From contig NZ_LN812103.1 in NCBI RefSeq assembly GCF_000942395.1, forward strand, positions 439,394 to 503,393: 64,000 nt of DNA, written 5' to 3'. Positions 1 through 7,087 of this stretch are shown one piece after another. A program made the position numbers and the translations under genes. This DNA comes from Risungbinella massiliensis. GTDB lineage: Bacteria > Bacillota > Bacilli > Thermoactinomycetales > Thermoactinomycetaceae. The notes under the pieces are model-generated. The model was not told the DNA's origin. It saw nothing but the letters and a program-made list of their open reading frames with translations, and did not search any database. Each line of letters starts with the position of its first letter. Positions within the stretch are counted from its first letter, which is position 1.

Positions 1-2
1 TC

Positions 3-1115
3 CAGCATATCCACCCACGATTCCAAGCACGGCTTAAGCGAGAATTAGTAGAAGATGCTTTTCGTCGCTATACCAATCTAAAAGAAGTGCCACTAGAGAA
101 GACAGTACGGATGCAAGAACCGTGGTTTTATCGGAACAAAGCGCAATTTCCGCTAGTCCAAAAAGGAGAGAAAGTGTTGACAGGACTCTACTCTCCTTCT
201 TCTCATCGTTTGATTGATTTATCAGAATGTCCGATTCAACACCCTCTGTTAAATGAGATTTTGGAGAAGGCTCGTCATATCCTACAAGAACTAAAAGTCT
301 CCATCTACGATGAGAAGAAACATCGTGGTCTCATTCGTTATCTGATCGTTCGGATTGCCTTCCAGACAAAGGAAGCGCAGATCGTTCTTGTTACCAGTAA
401 AAATGAATTCCCAGAAGTACACGATTGGGTGCGAGAAGTGACGAAGCGTATTCCAGAAGTAGTAAGTCTGATGCAAAATGTCAATCCAGACAAGACATCT
501 CTTATCTTTGGAGAGAAAACGAAGCGACTTTGGGGAGAACGAGAAATTGTAGAGAAGTTAGGACATCTAGAATATGGCCTCTCTGCACGTGCATTCTTTC
601 AATTGAACCCAGAGCAAACAATTCGATTATACGAACTGGTAGAAGAAGCAGCTGCTCTCACTGGAACGGAGCGAGTAGTAGATGCCTACTGTGGTGTGGG
701 AACGATTGGTTTGTGGTTGGCAAATCGCGCCAAAGAAGTGATTGGTATGGATACCATCGTAGAAGCGATTGAGGATGCCAAGCGTAATGCCGAGCGAAAT
801 GGGATCACCAATGTTCGTTATGAGGCAGGAGCAGCAGAAGAGTTATTGCCTCAGTGGATCAAGGAAGGATTGCGACCAGATGTGGTGATAGCAGATCCAC
901 CTCGTGTAGGATTGGGTGAACCATTCTTGCGGGCATTAATAGAGAATCCAGTTAAACGACTTGTCTATGTTTCCTGTAATCCATCGACACTAGCCAAAGA
1001 TGCAGATCAGCTTCTTCAAGCAGGTTACCAATTAACGAAAGTGACTCCGGTTGATATGTTTCCACAGACATCGCATGTAGAATCGATTGCTACTTTTGTG
1101 AGAAAAGACAAATAA
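3..1115 (+). CDS. rlmCD: 23S rRNA (uracil-5-)-methyltransferase, 5' end outside the window
   Basis: C-terminal about 370 residues of a TrmA/RlmD-family SAM-dependent RNA methyltransferase that makes m5U in 23S rRNA. The frame is open back to base 3, so the true start and the N-terminal TRAM/Fe-S cysteine region lie upstream. Visible are the SAM motif DAYCGVGTIGLWLA, DPPR, the catalytic Cys in SCNPSTLAKD, and the terminal general-base motif QTSHVE. The symbol follows Bacillus YefA/RlmCD; other family members (RlmD, TrmA-like) cannot be separated without the N-terminus. The last codons are echoed by a 20-bp direct repeat at 1844-1863. Confidence 0.93.
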   Translation, partial: QHIHPRFQARLKRELVEDAFRRYTNLKEVPLEKTVRMQEPWFYRNKAQFPLVQKGEKVLTGLYSPSSHRLIDLSECPIQHPLLNEILEKARHILQELKVSIYDEKKHRGLIRYLIVRIAFQTKEAQIVLVTSKNEFPEVHDWVREVTKRIPEVVSLMQNVNPDKTSLIFGEKTKRLWGEREIVEKLGHLEYGLSARAFFQLNPEQTIRLYELVEEAAALTGTERVVDAYCGVGTIGLWLANRAKEVIGMDTIVEAIEDAKRNAERNGITNVRYEAGAAEELLPQWIKEGLRPDVVIADPPRVGLGEPFLRALIENPVKRLVYVSCNPSTLAKDADQLLQAGYQLTKVTPVDMFPQTSHVESIATFVRKDK

Positions 1116-1133
1116 AAGATGTATTAATGAGTC

Positions 1134-1161
1134 AAGAGCCTTTCCATTAGGAGAGGCTCTT
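1134..1161 (+). terminator. Weak stem-loop after rlmCD
   Basis: The 8-bp stem AAGAGCCT/AGGCTCTT (1134-1141 with 1154-1161) lies just after the rlmCD stop but has no T-run after it. Confidence 0.4.
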
Positions 1162-1266
1162 AATGAAAGGGATTCAATAAAGGAGTCTGTAACGTACCAT
1201 AAGGGAAGGTTTTCAAGGTATTCATTTTATTGTTGGTAGAATAGAGAAGAGAGTTGTGGTGAAGTT

Positions 1267-1731
1267 ATGATCTTAGTAAGTTCTTGTCTAGCTGGCTTTG
1301 AGGTAAGGTATAACGGATCACATTGTTTAGATAATAGTGTGCAATCTTTGATAAAAAGTGGACAAGCAATAGCTATTTGTCCTGAATTAATGGGAGGGTT
1401 TTCTACTCCAAGAGAACCTGCTGAAATAGTGGGGGGAACTGGGGAGGATGTTCTCAAAGGAACAGCAAAAGTACTGGAGAAGTCAGGTAGGGATGTAACA
1501 GATCTCTATTTAAAAGGTGCTTATGAGACACTAAAAAAAGCCAAAGAAGTAAATGCGACGATAGTTGTCTTAAAAGAATATAGTCCCTCTTGCGGAAGTA
1601 AAGTGATTTATAATGGGGAATTCAAGAATGAAAAGATGGCTGGCAATGGTGTAACGACTGCTTTGCTCTTAAAAAACCATATTAGAGTTATATCAGAAGA
1701 AAATCTTCCTAATATACTTCCTGAGATATAG
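1267..1731 (+). CDS. DUF523 family protein
   Basis: 154-residue protein matching the DUF523 (YbbK-like) family: starts MILVSSCLAGFEVRYNG, then CPE(L)MGG..TPREPAEI in the first third and a SPSCGS motif near residue 105. The conserved cysteines suggest metal or thiol chemistry, but the family's biochemical role is not known to me. Length is normal for the single-domain form. It stands alone, has a weak ribosome site, and sits inside the 20-bp direct repeat pair described separately, which suggests it arrived as a small insertion behind rlmCD. Confidence 0.8.
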   Translation: MILVSSCLAGFEVRYNGSHCLDNSVQSLIKSGQAIAICPELMGGFSTPREPAEIVGGTGEDVLKGTAKVLEKSGRDVTDLYLKGAYETLKKAKEVNATIVVLKEYSPSCGSKVIYNGEFKNEKMAGNGVTTALLLKNHIRVISEENLPNILPEI

Positions 1732-1861
1732 TAAAAGATTTAAATAACTAGGGTTCTTTAGTTATAAAACAAAAAATATTAATATCGCATTACAATTACT
1801 TGTATTCACAGTAATCACCTTCTATTACCATGTTTGATTGGTCGCTACTTTTGTGAGAAAA

Positions 1862-1887
1862 GATCAGGTATAGCTTGGTCTTTTTTT
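1862..1887 (+). terminator. Rho-independent terminator, probably the ancestral rlmCD terminator
   Basis: Stem GATCAGG/CTTGGTC (1862-1868 with 1874-1880, using G-T pairs) followed by seven T. It starts directly after the second copy of the rlmCD tail repeat. Confidence 0.65.
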
Positions 1888-1976
1888 GTGAAATTTTCAT
1901 CTGAATAAGAACTAACGTTCTTGTTGTTGCTCGGTTTTTCGAGTAAACTAAAAAATAGAAATCAAGGAGGCTTGTC

Positions 1977-2411
1977 ATGAAGAAAGAGCGTTTTTGTGTT
2001 CCTGTCACCATCCATGTATTTTTCCGAAAAGGGGATCAAATCCTTTTATTGAGACGTTTTCAGACAGGCTATCAAGATGGGAATTATAGTGTGGTAGCTG
2101 GTCATTTGGATGGGGATGAAACGGTGATCCAAGCAGCGATTCGAGAGGCAAAAGAAGAGGCAGGGGTAGATATAGAGGAAACAGATGTACATATGGTTGG
2201 GGTAATGCATCGTCGCTCTGATTCCGAGCGGATTGACTTTTTTGCTGAGATCACCAAGTGGTCAGGCGAGATTGAAAATCGAGAACCGAATAAATGCGAT
2301 GATCTCCGCTTTTTCCCTGTTGAGGAGCTTCCGGTGAACACAATACCATACGTACGTCAAGCAATCTCGAACTATCTCCAAAACAAATGGTTTGATCTGG
2401 CGGAATGGTAG
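1977..2411 (+). CDS. Nudix hydrolase
   Basis: 144-residue Nudix-fold pyrophosphatase. The Nudix box is visible around residues 41-63: G-H-L-D-G-D-E then A-A-I-R-E-A-K-E-E-A-G-V, with the REXXEE core intact. It probably hydrolyses a nucleoside diphosphate derivative; the substrate cannot be read from sequence. Start ATG follows an AAGGAGG site at good spacing. Single-gene unit. Unrelated in detail to the second Nudix protein at 59.6 kb. Confidence 0.88.
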   Translation: MKKERFCVPVTIHVFFRKGDQILLLRRFQTGYQDGNYSVVAGHLDGDETVIQAAIREAKEEAGVDIEETDVHMVGVMHRRSDSERIDFFAEITKWSGEIENREPNKCDDLRFFPVEELPVNTIPYVRQAISNYLQNKWFDLAEW

Positions 2412-2615
2412 ACCTTAACTTCTTCTAAACTCTACAATGAGCCCGTTTCAGTAGAAGATTCTTAGGGTAAAATAGATTTTGAGCCTGATTATTTGGGATC
2501 GTATTATTTTTTCGTCACTTGATGTGAGAGAAACAGGTTTTCTGGAATATCTCTCGAAAAGAATAACAGATTCTTCTATTATGATAGGTAAGTTCCTTAG
2601 AAGGAGCGATTGAGT

Positions 2616-3098
2616 ATGGATTTTCGATTACGTACAATGAAACCACAAGATTCACAACTGCTTCATACTTTCTTGGAACATTCTATCTCGTTCCCAGAAG
2701 ACCAAGAGTGGACAGAAGAAACAAAAAAAGAAGCAATTGATCGGTATCTGAACAACTGGGGACAAATGGGCGATATCGGGTTTATCATTGAACTGAAGGC
2801 GAGCAAGGAACCAATTGGAGCTGCATGGTTCCGTGAGTTCTCGTCTAACAGCCCAGGGTTAGCCTATGTTGATGAAAAAACTCCAGAAGTCTCGATCATG
2901 GTGCTTCCAGAATACCGTGGAGCAGGTCTAAGTTATGATTTATTACGCAAATTGATTGATCAAGCTAGTATGGAAGGATACCCAGCTCTTTCTCTTAATG
3001 TGAACAAACAAGATCCAGAGCTGGAGTTATATCAAAAACTAGACTTTGAGATGGTACGCGAAACAAGCAATACTCAAGTATTAAAACGTGCACTATAA
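2616..3098 (+). CDS. GNAT family N-acetyltransferase
   Basis: About 160-residue GNAT-fold acetyltransferase. It has the typical beta4-alpha3 region VSIMVLPEYRGAGLSYDLLRKL (R-G-A-G acetyl-CoA loop) and an ending with LYQKLDFEMVRETS, the usual last strands. ATG 2616 is preferred to TTG 2610 because AGGAGCG lies about 10 bases upstream. Acceptor substrate unknown. A terminator follows immediately. Confidence 0.85.
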   Translation: MDFRLRTMKPQDSQLLHTFLEHSISFPEDQEWTEETKKEAIDRYLNNWGQMGDIGFIIELKASKEPIGAAWFREFSSNSPGLAYVDEKTPEVSIMVLPEYRGAGLSYDLLRKLIDQASMEGYPALSLNVNKQDPELELYQKLDFEMVRETSNTQVLKRAL

Positions 3099-3100
3099 GG

Positions 3101-3125
3101 GCTTCCCGGCAAGGGAGGCTTTTTT
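3101..3125 (+). terminator. Terminator after the GNAT gene
   Basis: GCTTCCC/GGGAGGC hairpin (3101-3119) followed by a T-run, between the acetyltransferase stop and the next start. Confidence 0.8.
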
Positions 3126-3147
3126 GTTAGGAGGAGATTGTATATAT

Positions 3148-4074
3148 ATGATGTTAAAAGAGAGACAGTTAGGGGCTTTGTGGGGTTTTTTGATTGGAGA
3201 TGCCGTAGGGGTACCTTATGAGTTTACCTCAGCGGATCTGTTACCGCCGATGGACCAGTTAGAGATGACTCCACCAACCGGGTTTGTCCGAAGCTATCCA
3301 AATATTCCGAGCGGAACTTGGTCGGATGATGGGGCACATGTTCTATGTCTATTGGATAGTTTAATTGAGCGATCTCATCTAGATCTCGATCATCTAGCGA
3401 CCACCTTACTCCAGTGGTATCAGCAAGGTAAATGGGCAGTAGATCAAAATGTGTTTGATATTGGAATTCAGACGGCAACTTCCCTCCGAGCTTTTGATCG
3501 AGGAGTTGCGGCGGATCAAGCCGGATTTGTTCGTCCAGACGGCAAAGGAAATGGTTCCCTGATGCGAGTTCTTTCTCTTGCACTCTGGCATCAAGGTAGT
3601 GATCAGAGTCTAATAGAAGATGCCCATCGCCAATCGCTTCCAACTCATGGTCATATCTTGAATCAAGTCTGCTGTGCCCTTTATGCCCTATGGGTGCGAG
3701 CGGTATTAGCAGAAGGTGAGATCGAAGCGTCCTACCACCAAGCAGTAGCAAAGCTTCGGCAGTATTATACCCATAAGTCTGAATATCTGAAGCAGTTGGA
3801 ATACAATGTACGTCCAGATGAAGAGCCAGTTAGTGATGGGGGAGGTTATGTGGTTACCACCCTACAAAGTGTACGGATTGCTGTTCGCCAACCTGATTTT
3901 CGTAGTGTGGTCCAAAAGGCGATCTCCCTAGGTGAGGACACGGACACCAATGCTGCCATCGCTGGGGGTCTGTTCGGAGCGAAAGTAGGAATGAATGGCT
4001 TACCTAAGGGGTGGTTGGAGCAGATGAGGGGGAAAGAGCTAGTAGGAGGTTTGGTGAAAAAATGGCTTGGGTGA
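3148..4074 (+). CDS. ADP-ribosylglycohydrolase family protein (DraG-like)
   Basis: About 308 residues. The family removes ADP-ribose from proteins, nucleic acids or small metabolites using two Mg ions. Visible landmarks: GALWGFLIGDAVGVPYEF at the N-terminus, TWSDDGAHVLCLLDS (metal-binding Asp pair), GNGSLMRV in the middle and SLGEDTDTNAAIAGGLFGA near the C-terminus, which supplies the other metal ligands. ATG 3148 (or 3151) is chosen because GGAGGAG precedes it; the longer frame would run through the upstream terminator. Physiological target unknown. Confidence 0.9.
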   Translation: MMLKERQLGALWGFLIGDAVGVPYEFTSADLLPPMDQLEMTPPTGFVRSYPNIPSGTWSDDGAHVLCLLDSLIERSHLDLDHLATTLLQWYQQGKWAVDQNVFDIGIQTATSLRAFDRGVAADQAGFVRPDGKGNGSLMRVLSLALWHQGSDQSLIEDAHRQSLPTHGHILNQVCCALYALWVRAVLAEGEIEASYHQAVAKLRQYYTHKSEYLKQLEYNVRPDEEPVSDGGGYVVTTLQSVRIAVRQPDFRSVVQKAISLGEDTDTNAAIAGGLFGAKVGMNGLPKGWLEQMRGKELVGGLVKKWLG

Positions 4075-4369
4075 GGAAATATCACATTGTAATAAAAACT
4101 TAGAATGACAGGGAACTCACATTTCGCATGATAATCGGAGCTAAGATCCAGATGATTTTGAGGTGTATTTATACCTCTTAAAAAAGAACAGAGACATTTA
4201 TTAGATTTGATAGATTGTTGAAGGACTCTTCTGAGATGGAAGTGGGACATGAATAACAGGGAATTTATGCAGATGAAGAGTAATAGAAGGATAACAAGAT
4301 AAGAAAAAAGTAGATATCATAAATACAACCAAGCTCTGAGCAGAGCTTGGTTGTGTCCCTAGGGTTAGC
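4075..4369. other. Intergenic stretch without a gene
   Basis: No credible coding frame. It ends in the terminator of the minus-strand zinc-ribbon gene (4325-4354). Confidence 0.6.
4325..4354 (-). terminator. Terminator of first zinc-ribbon gene
   Basis: Perfect 14-bp stem ACAACCAAGCTCTG/CAGAGCTTGGTTGT. A near copy sits behind the paralogous gene at 4937-4966, so the whole unit, including its terminator, was duplicated. Confidence 0.8.
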
Positions 4370-4696
4370 CTAGAGAATAAAGTGGGATTGGTATTTGGTT
4401 TTGCAAGTTGGACAGTTTACGCTACAGATGATGTATGGTCCTTTGCGAGTTTTTTTCAATTTCCGTTTCGGTGTATGTACTCTATCTTTTGGATAAGAGT
4501 ATTTGTCATGGTGTGTTTGTTTCATCGTTACTGTACATTTGCTGCATCTAGCCTTAACTTCATGATCATGTATTTTGGGTTGGATTGGCTCTTCATTACA
4601 GATCGGACAGATTTCTCGATCTTTTAATAATACATCATCACGTAACTCACAAACTGCACAGTTCCATTCATTTGCTTTTTTCCATACGGGTCCCAT
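4370..4696 (-). CDS. Cysteine-rich zinc-ribbon protein, paralogue 1
   Basis: 108-residue protein of unrecognised family with four Cys-X2-Cys pairs (CAVC, CPIC, CSKC, CPTC), so it very likely binds two structural zinc ions; the middle and end are Lys/Arg rich. It is paralogous to the product of 4982-5317: both start MGP.W, share WNCAVCE, ICP.C..EPIQP and GPY...C..NC..CKTKY.SHF. No signal peptide or membrane segment. Its ribosome site lies inside a conserved leader hairpin (4699-4732). The role is unknown; nucleic-acid binding and autoregulation through the leader are possibilities, not shown. Confidence 0.75.
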   Translation of the reverse strand: MGPVWKKANEWNCAVCELRDDVLLKDREICPICNEEPIQPKIHDHEVKARCSKCTVTMKQTHHDKYSYPKDRVHTPKRKLKKTRKGPYIICSVNCPTCKTKYQSHFIL

Positions 4697-4800
4697 AAGC
4701 GGACACCTCCTAATTTATTTTGAGGTGTCCGCATTTACGCGTGCCACCTCTTTCAAAAGGATCAATGGCCCTGCTGAAAGAGATGGCACGATATAATATT
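4697..4800 (-). promoter_or_regulatory. Two-hairpin mRNA leader of zinc-ribbon gene 1
   Basis: Read on the minus strand, a 15-bp hairpin (4741-4755 with 4775-4789, one mismatch) is followed by a perfect 11-bp hairpin (4699-4709 with 4722-4732) whose 3' arm contains the Shine-Dalgarno GGAGG. GAGGTG in the first hairpin can also pair with CACCTC of the second, so an alternative fold freeing the ribosome site is possible. The layout is repeated at 5318-5440. Confidence 0.65.
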
Positions 4801-4936
4801 CTAGCATATATCTTGAAAAGATAGTTAATTCATATTGTGTATATTATTTGAAGGTTCCATAACTTTGCGCAAGATGCTTATGTAGGAAAACAGGTGAAAA
4901 TTTGCTTTCTACCCCTTTTTTGTCTACTATATAAAT

Positions 4937-4966
4937 ACAACCAAGCTCTTGCCGGAGCTTGGCTGT
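4937..4966 (-). terminator. Terminator of second zinc-ribbon gene
   Basis: 12-bp stem ACAACCAAGCTC/GAGCTTGGCTGT (one mismatch), nearly identical to the terminator at 4325-4354. Confidence 0.78.
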
Positions 4967-4981
4967 TTCCTAGGGTAATCC

Positions 4982-5317
4982 CTAGAAATGGGACCGGTAC
5001 TTAGTCTTGCAGACCTGGCAGTTTGCGATACAGACGACAACGTACGGTCCTTTTTCCGTTTTTTGCAACGTCAAGGGGACTGTTTTGGCTCTAGCCTCGA
5101 GGTTAGAGTACATATCGTCTCGTTTTTGCTGGATCATGAGCTGGCACTTTTTGCATCGGGCTTTGACGATCATGTAGCCATTTTTCAGGTGTGTTTCTGG
5201 TTGGATCGGTTCTGCTTTACACACCGGACAAATGCGCCGATTTTCTAAGGACGTACCATCGCCAATCTCACAAACTGCACAATTCCATGATGTCTTGTTC
5301 TCCCAGTGGGGTCCCAT
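4982..5317 (-). CDS. Cysteine-rich zinc-ribbon protein, paralogue 2
   Basis: 111 residues with the same four Cys-X2-Cys pairs (CAVC, CPVC, CKKC, CQVC) and the same ends as its neighbour at 4370-4696. Sequence between the motifs has diverged, while the Cys spacing, the leader RNA and the terminator are kept. This suggests selection on zinc binding and on leader control. Family not recognised; cytosolic by lack of a signal sequence. The two genes are transcribed as separate units, each with its own leader and terminator. Confidence 0.75.
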   Translation of the reverse strand: MGPHWENKTSWNCAVCEIGDGTSLENRRICPVCKAEPIQPETHLKNGYMIVKARCKKCQLMIQQKRDDMYSNLEARAKTVPLTLQKTEKGPYVVVCIANCQVCKTKYRSHF

Positions 5318-5440
5318 ATACGGACACCTCCCAATTTATTTTGAGGTGTCCGCATTTACGCGTGGCACCTCTTTCAACAGGTCGGATTGCCCTACTGAAA
5401 GAGGTGCCACGATATAATATTATTTTATCATATATTTTGA
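5318..5440 (-). promoter_or_regulatory. Two-hairpin mRNA leader of zinc-ribbon gene 2
   Basis: Perfect 15-bp hairpin (5362-5376 with 5396-5410), then a 10-bp hairpin (5321-5330 with 5343-5352) that buries GGGAGG, the ribosome site 9 bases before the ATG. AT-rich DNA upstream (5411-5440) is a likely promoter. The CACCTC/GAGGTG blocks occur twice and could exchange partners. Confidence 0.68.
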
Positions 5441-5537
5441 AAAGAGAGTTAAGTGCGATAAGAAGATTGGATTCATTTAGGTGTGGAACATCCGCCACTT
5501 TAATAAATAGTATTGTGTTGATGGAGTGCTTTAGTTT

Positions 5538-5567
5538 AAAAACGCTTGGATTGTTTCCAAGCGTTTT
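5538..5567. terminator. Bidirectional-type terminator
   Basis: 12-bp stem AAAACGCTTGGA/TCCAAGCGTTTT with A and T runs on either side. It lies between the lipoprotein gene (minus) and the zinc-ribbon leader. Nothing else is seen in 5441-5619. Confidence 0.8.
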
Positions 5568-5619
5568 TTATGTGTTAAATGTGTATATATTTGATGAGAA
5601 ACAAACCTCTTTTTTTGAG

Positions 5620-6156
5620 CTACTCCACTTTTACTATCACTTGTTCATAAAGCTTTTCTTCAATATAAGCGTTTAGCACCCACATCCCTTTTTTAGGAAG
5701 CATCATGCTAGCAGGAAGGTCACGATGATTTCCTGTCGATTCTGGCAGAGGGTAGGTGGACCAGACTTGTTCCAGAGAGTCTGCTTGGATTAGAGCTTTG
5801 CTTACTTGATTGCTCTCTTTGTGTACTGCTACGACGGTGAGAGTACCACTAGGTAAGTGATCCCCGAAAAAGTGCCACATATATTTATTGGGTTTCCCTG
5901 CTTTCCAAGGAGTAGAGAGAATGCCTATTTTGTCTGGTGTACCTCTTAGTTCGATCCCCTCATAAGTGAAGATGGGACTCTCTTGCCAGAGGACGTTTTG
6001 TATATCAGATAGTTGAAAAAAGGGTGGAGGTGCATCAGGTGTTAGAGAATTGGTCATTTTAGGATTTGTGTTCTTTTCCTCTGAAATGGCGGTCTCTGTG
6101 CTACATCCTGTCACTAAAATGAAGAGGGTAGAAACGATGATCAAGGACTTTTTCAT
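5620..6156 (-). CDS. Lipoprotein, DUF4871-like
   Basis: 178 residues with a lipoprotein signal: MKKSLIIVSTLFILVTGC, lipobox LVTG-C, predicting attachment to the outer face of the membrane. The rest is a single domain with W-H-F-F-G near residue 92 and a closing block MMLPKKGMWVLNAYIEEKLYEQVIVKVE that resembles DUF4871 proteins of Bacillus; that match is from memory of the family pattern. Its ATG overlaps the stop of the upstream 92-aa ORF (ATGA), indicating translational coupling. Function unknown. Confidence 0.7.
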   Translation of the reverse strand: MKKSLIIVSTLFILVTGCSTETAISEEKNTNPKMTNSLTPDAPPPFFQLSDIQNVLWQESPIFTYEGIELRGTPDKIGILSTPWKAGKPNKYMWHFFGDHLPSGTLTVVAVHKESNQVSKALIQADSLEQVWSTYPLPESTGNHRDLPASMMLPKKGMWVLNAYIEEKLYEQVIVKVE

Positions 6157-6431
6157 ATTACAGACGCTCGCTCTAAGGAAGAGAGATGATAAGAACCCTG
6201 TCTTTGAAATAGCTCTACTAGTTTTGTTCTTCCTTGGCTACCGTGTTGAATAATAAAATTCAACTTGACCGATTGAGCAGTATTTACTTTGACAAAAGCT
6301 TGATGCAGAGATGGCCAAGCTGGTCTACCCATAAAAGCAGGATTTATTGCATGTGTCAGAACATCATATTGCCAACATTGTTGTCTAATCTCAATTGCTT
6401 GGTCTTGCCACTTATCTGTAGATTTTGTCAT
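6153..6431 (-). CDS. Short hypothetical protein, possibly truncated
   Basis: 92 residues, M-T-K-S-T-D-K-W-Q-D-Q-A at the start and a conserved-looking block around THAINPAFMGRPAWPSLHQAF. ATG 6431 has AGAGG upstream. The C-terminal third looks unstructured and may be a truncated tail. The same reading frame continues upstream without a stop into a TnpB scar, so the longer ORF back to 6518 is a fusion artefact. Ends overlapping the lipoprotein start. Family not recognised. Confidence 0.5.
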   Translation of the reverse strand: MTKSTDKWQDQAIEIRQQCWQYDVLTHAINPAFMGRPAWPSLHQAFVKVNTAQSVKLNFIIQHGSQGRTKLVELFQRQGSYHLSSLERASVI

Positions 6432-6600
6432 ATGAGATACCTCTTTTACTTCTCGAGACTTGGCAAACGTTACCCAACCTAGCTTAGATAGTTTGATTTT
6501 GTTCCCGGAGACTTTCACGTCCCTATGAGTTGAAATTATTTTACGACTTTTCGGAGTAATGTCAATGATGATTGGCGGATAGAGAAACTTATGAAGGAAA
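6432..6600 (-). pseudogene. Remnant of an IS200/IS605-type TnpB (OrfB) gene
   Basis: Minus-strand translation gives a stretch with GNKIKLSKLGWVTFAKSRE, matching the beta-barrel part of TnpB/OrfB proteins (pattern I-K-L-P-K-L-G-W-V-K-F). Only about 50 residues remain, with no catalytic RuvC motifs and no TnpA, so it is a scar. Assigned from the motif pattern. Confidence 0.55.
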
Positions 6601-6649
6601 AAGTACCAAGACAGGTCGGACTTGCGAGAGGGCAGAAATCCTCCCTCGT

Positions 6650-6685
6650 CTAACGCAGATTCATCTGTTTTTGTAGAGGCGTTAG
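6650..6685. repeat. Small inverted repeat next to the TnpB scar
   Basis: CTAACGC (6650-6656) and GCGTTAG (6679-6685) form a 7-bp stem with a 22-base loop, within otherwise gene-free DNA (6601-6720). It could be an IS end. Confidence 0.3.
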
Positions 6686-6721
6686 TTGGCTAAACATATA
6701 TTAAATATACTGGTTAGGAAC

Positions 6722-6747
6722 AAAAAAACAGACTCTAACAAGTCTGT
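6722..6747 (-). terminator. Terminator of the polymerase/YolD operon
   Basis: Minus strand ACAGACT/AGTCTGT stem (6728-6734 with 6741-6747) followed by a seven-T run. Confidence 0.8.
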
Positions 6748-6748
6748 C

Positions 6749-7087
6749 CTACGGCCATTCCATTCCTAGTAGTTTGGCAAAAGGGATCACTTTCTCTTGT
6801 TCACCATTGCAAATTTGGATTTGCTGCCGCCATTGGTCTACTTTTTCCACAAACCCACAAAATTGCTCAGGAGCGTAGCGGGTGGCGTAAGTAACGAGAA
6901 GGGGACGTCCTTCGGCTAATGCTTCTTGGAGTAGATAGCTCATCTCTTCCCATTGGTCTTCGCTCAATTCAGGTGCTTGGTATTCTCGTTTTTTCTGGCG
7001 TTGCTCCATTAGCATTTCGCGATGTTCTGGTAAAAACATACGACTACCCTCCCAAAGGAGATTGCCACGGTGTAGTTGGTTGCTCAT
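6749..7087 (-). CDS. YolD-like protein
   Basis: 112 residues. Matches the YolD-like family, small proteins coded with Y-family polymerases in Bacillales: N-terminal LHRGNLLWEGSRMFLPEHRE and a C-terminal Sm-like barrel part ending VIPFAKLLGMEW. The start overlaps the stop of the polymerase gene by 4 bases (ATGA), so it is the second gene of an SOS-inducible pair. Proposed to modulate the polymerase; exact role not established. Confidence 0.85.
   Translation of the reverse strand: MSNQLHRGNLLWEGSRMFLPEHREMLMEQRQKKREYQAPELSEDQWEEMSYLLQEALAEGRPLLVTYATRYAPEQFCGFVEKVDQWRQQIQICNGEQEKVIPFAKLLGMEWP

Larger units (their letters stand above)
1089..1863. repeat. 20-bp direct repeat bracketing the DUF523 gene
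   Basis: Positions 1089-1108 (last codons of rlmCD) and 1844-1863 are identical over 20 bases. The second copy reads in frame as ...ATFVRKDQV-stop, a variant of the rlmCD C-terminus ATFVRKDK, and is followed at once by a terminator. Weaker similarity extends upstream from about 1830. It looks like a duplicated gene 3' end flanking about 0.75 kb of inserted DNA. Confidence 0.7.

Noticed and set aside
5191-5676. 161-codon plus-strand frame over the second zinc-ribbon leader
   Set aside because: Antisense to a clear gene and its leader; no coding character.
6432-6518. N-terminal part of the 121-codon ORF starting at 6518
   Set aside because: It is the TnpB scar read through; the real start of the downstream ORF is ATG 6431 with its own ribosome site.
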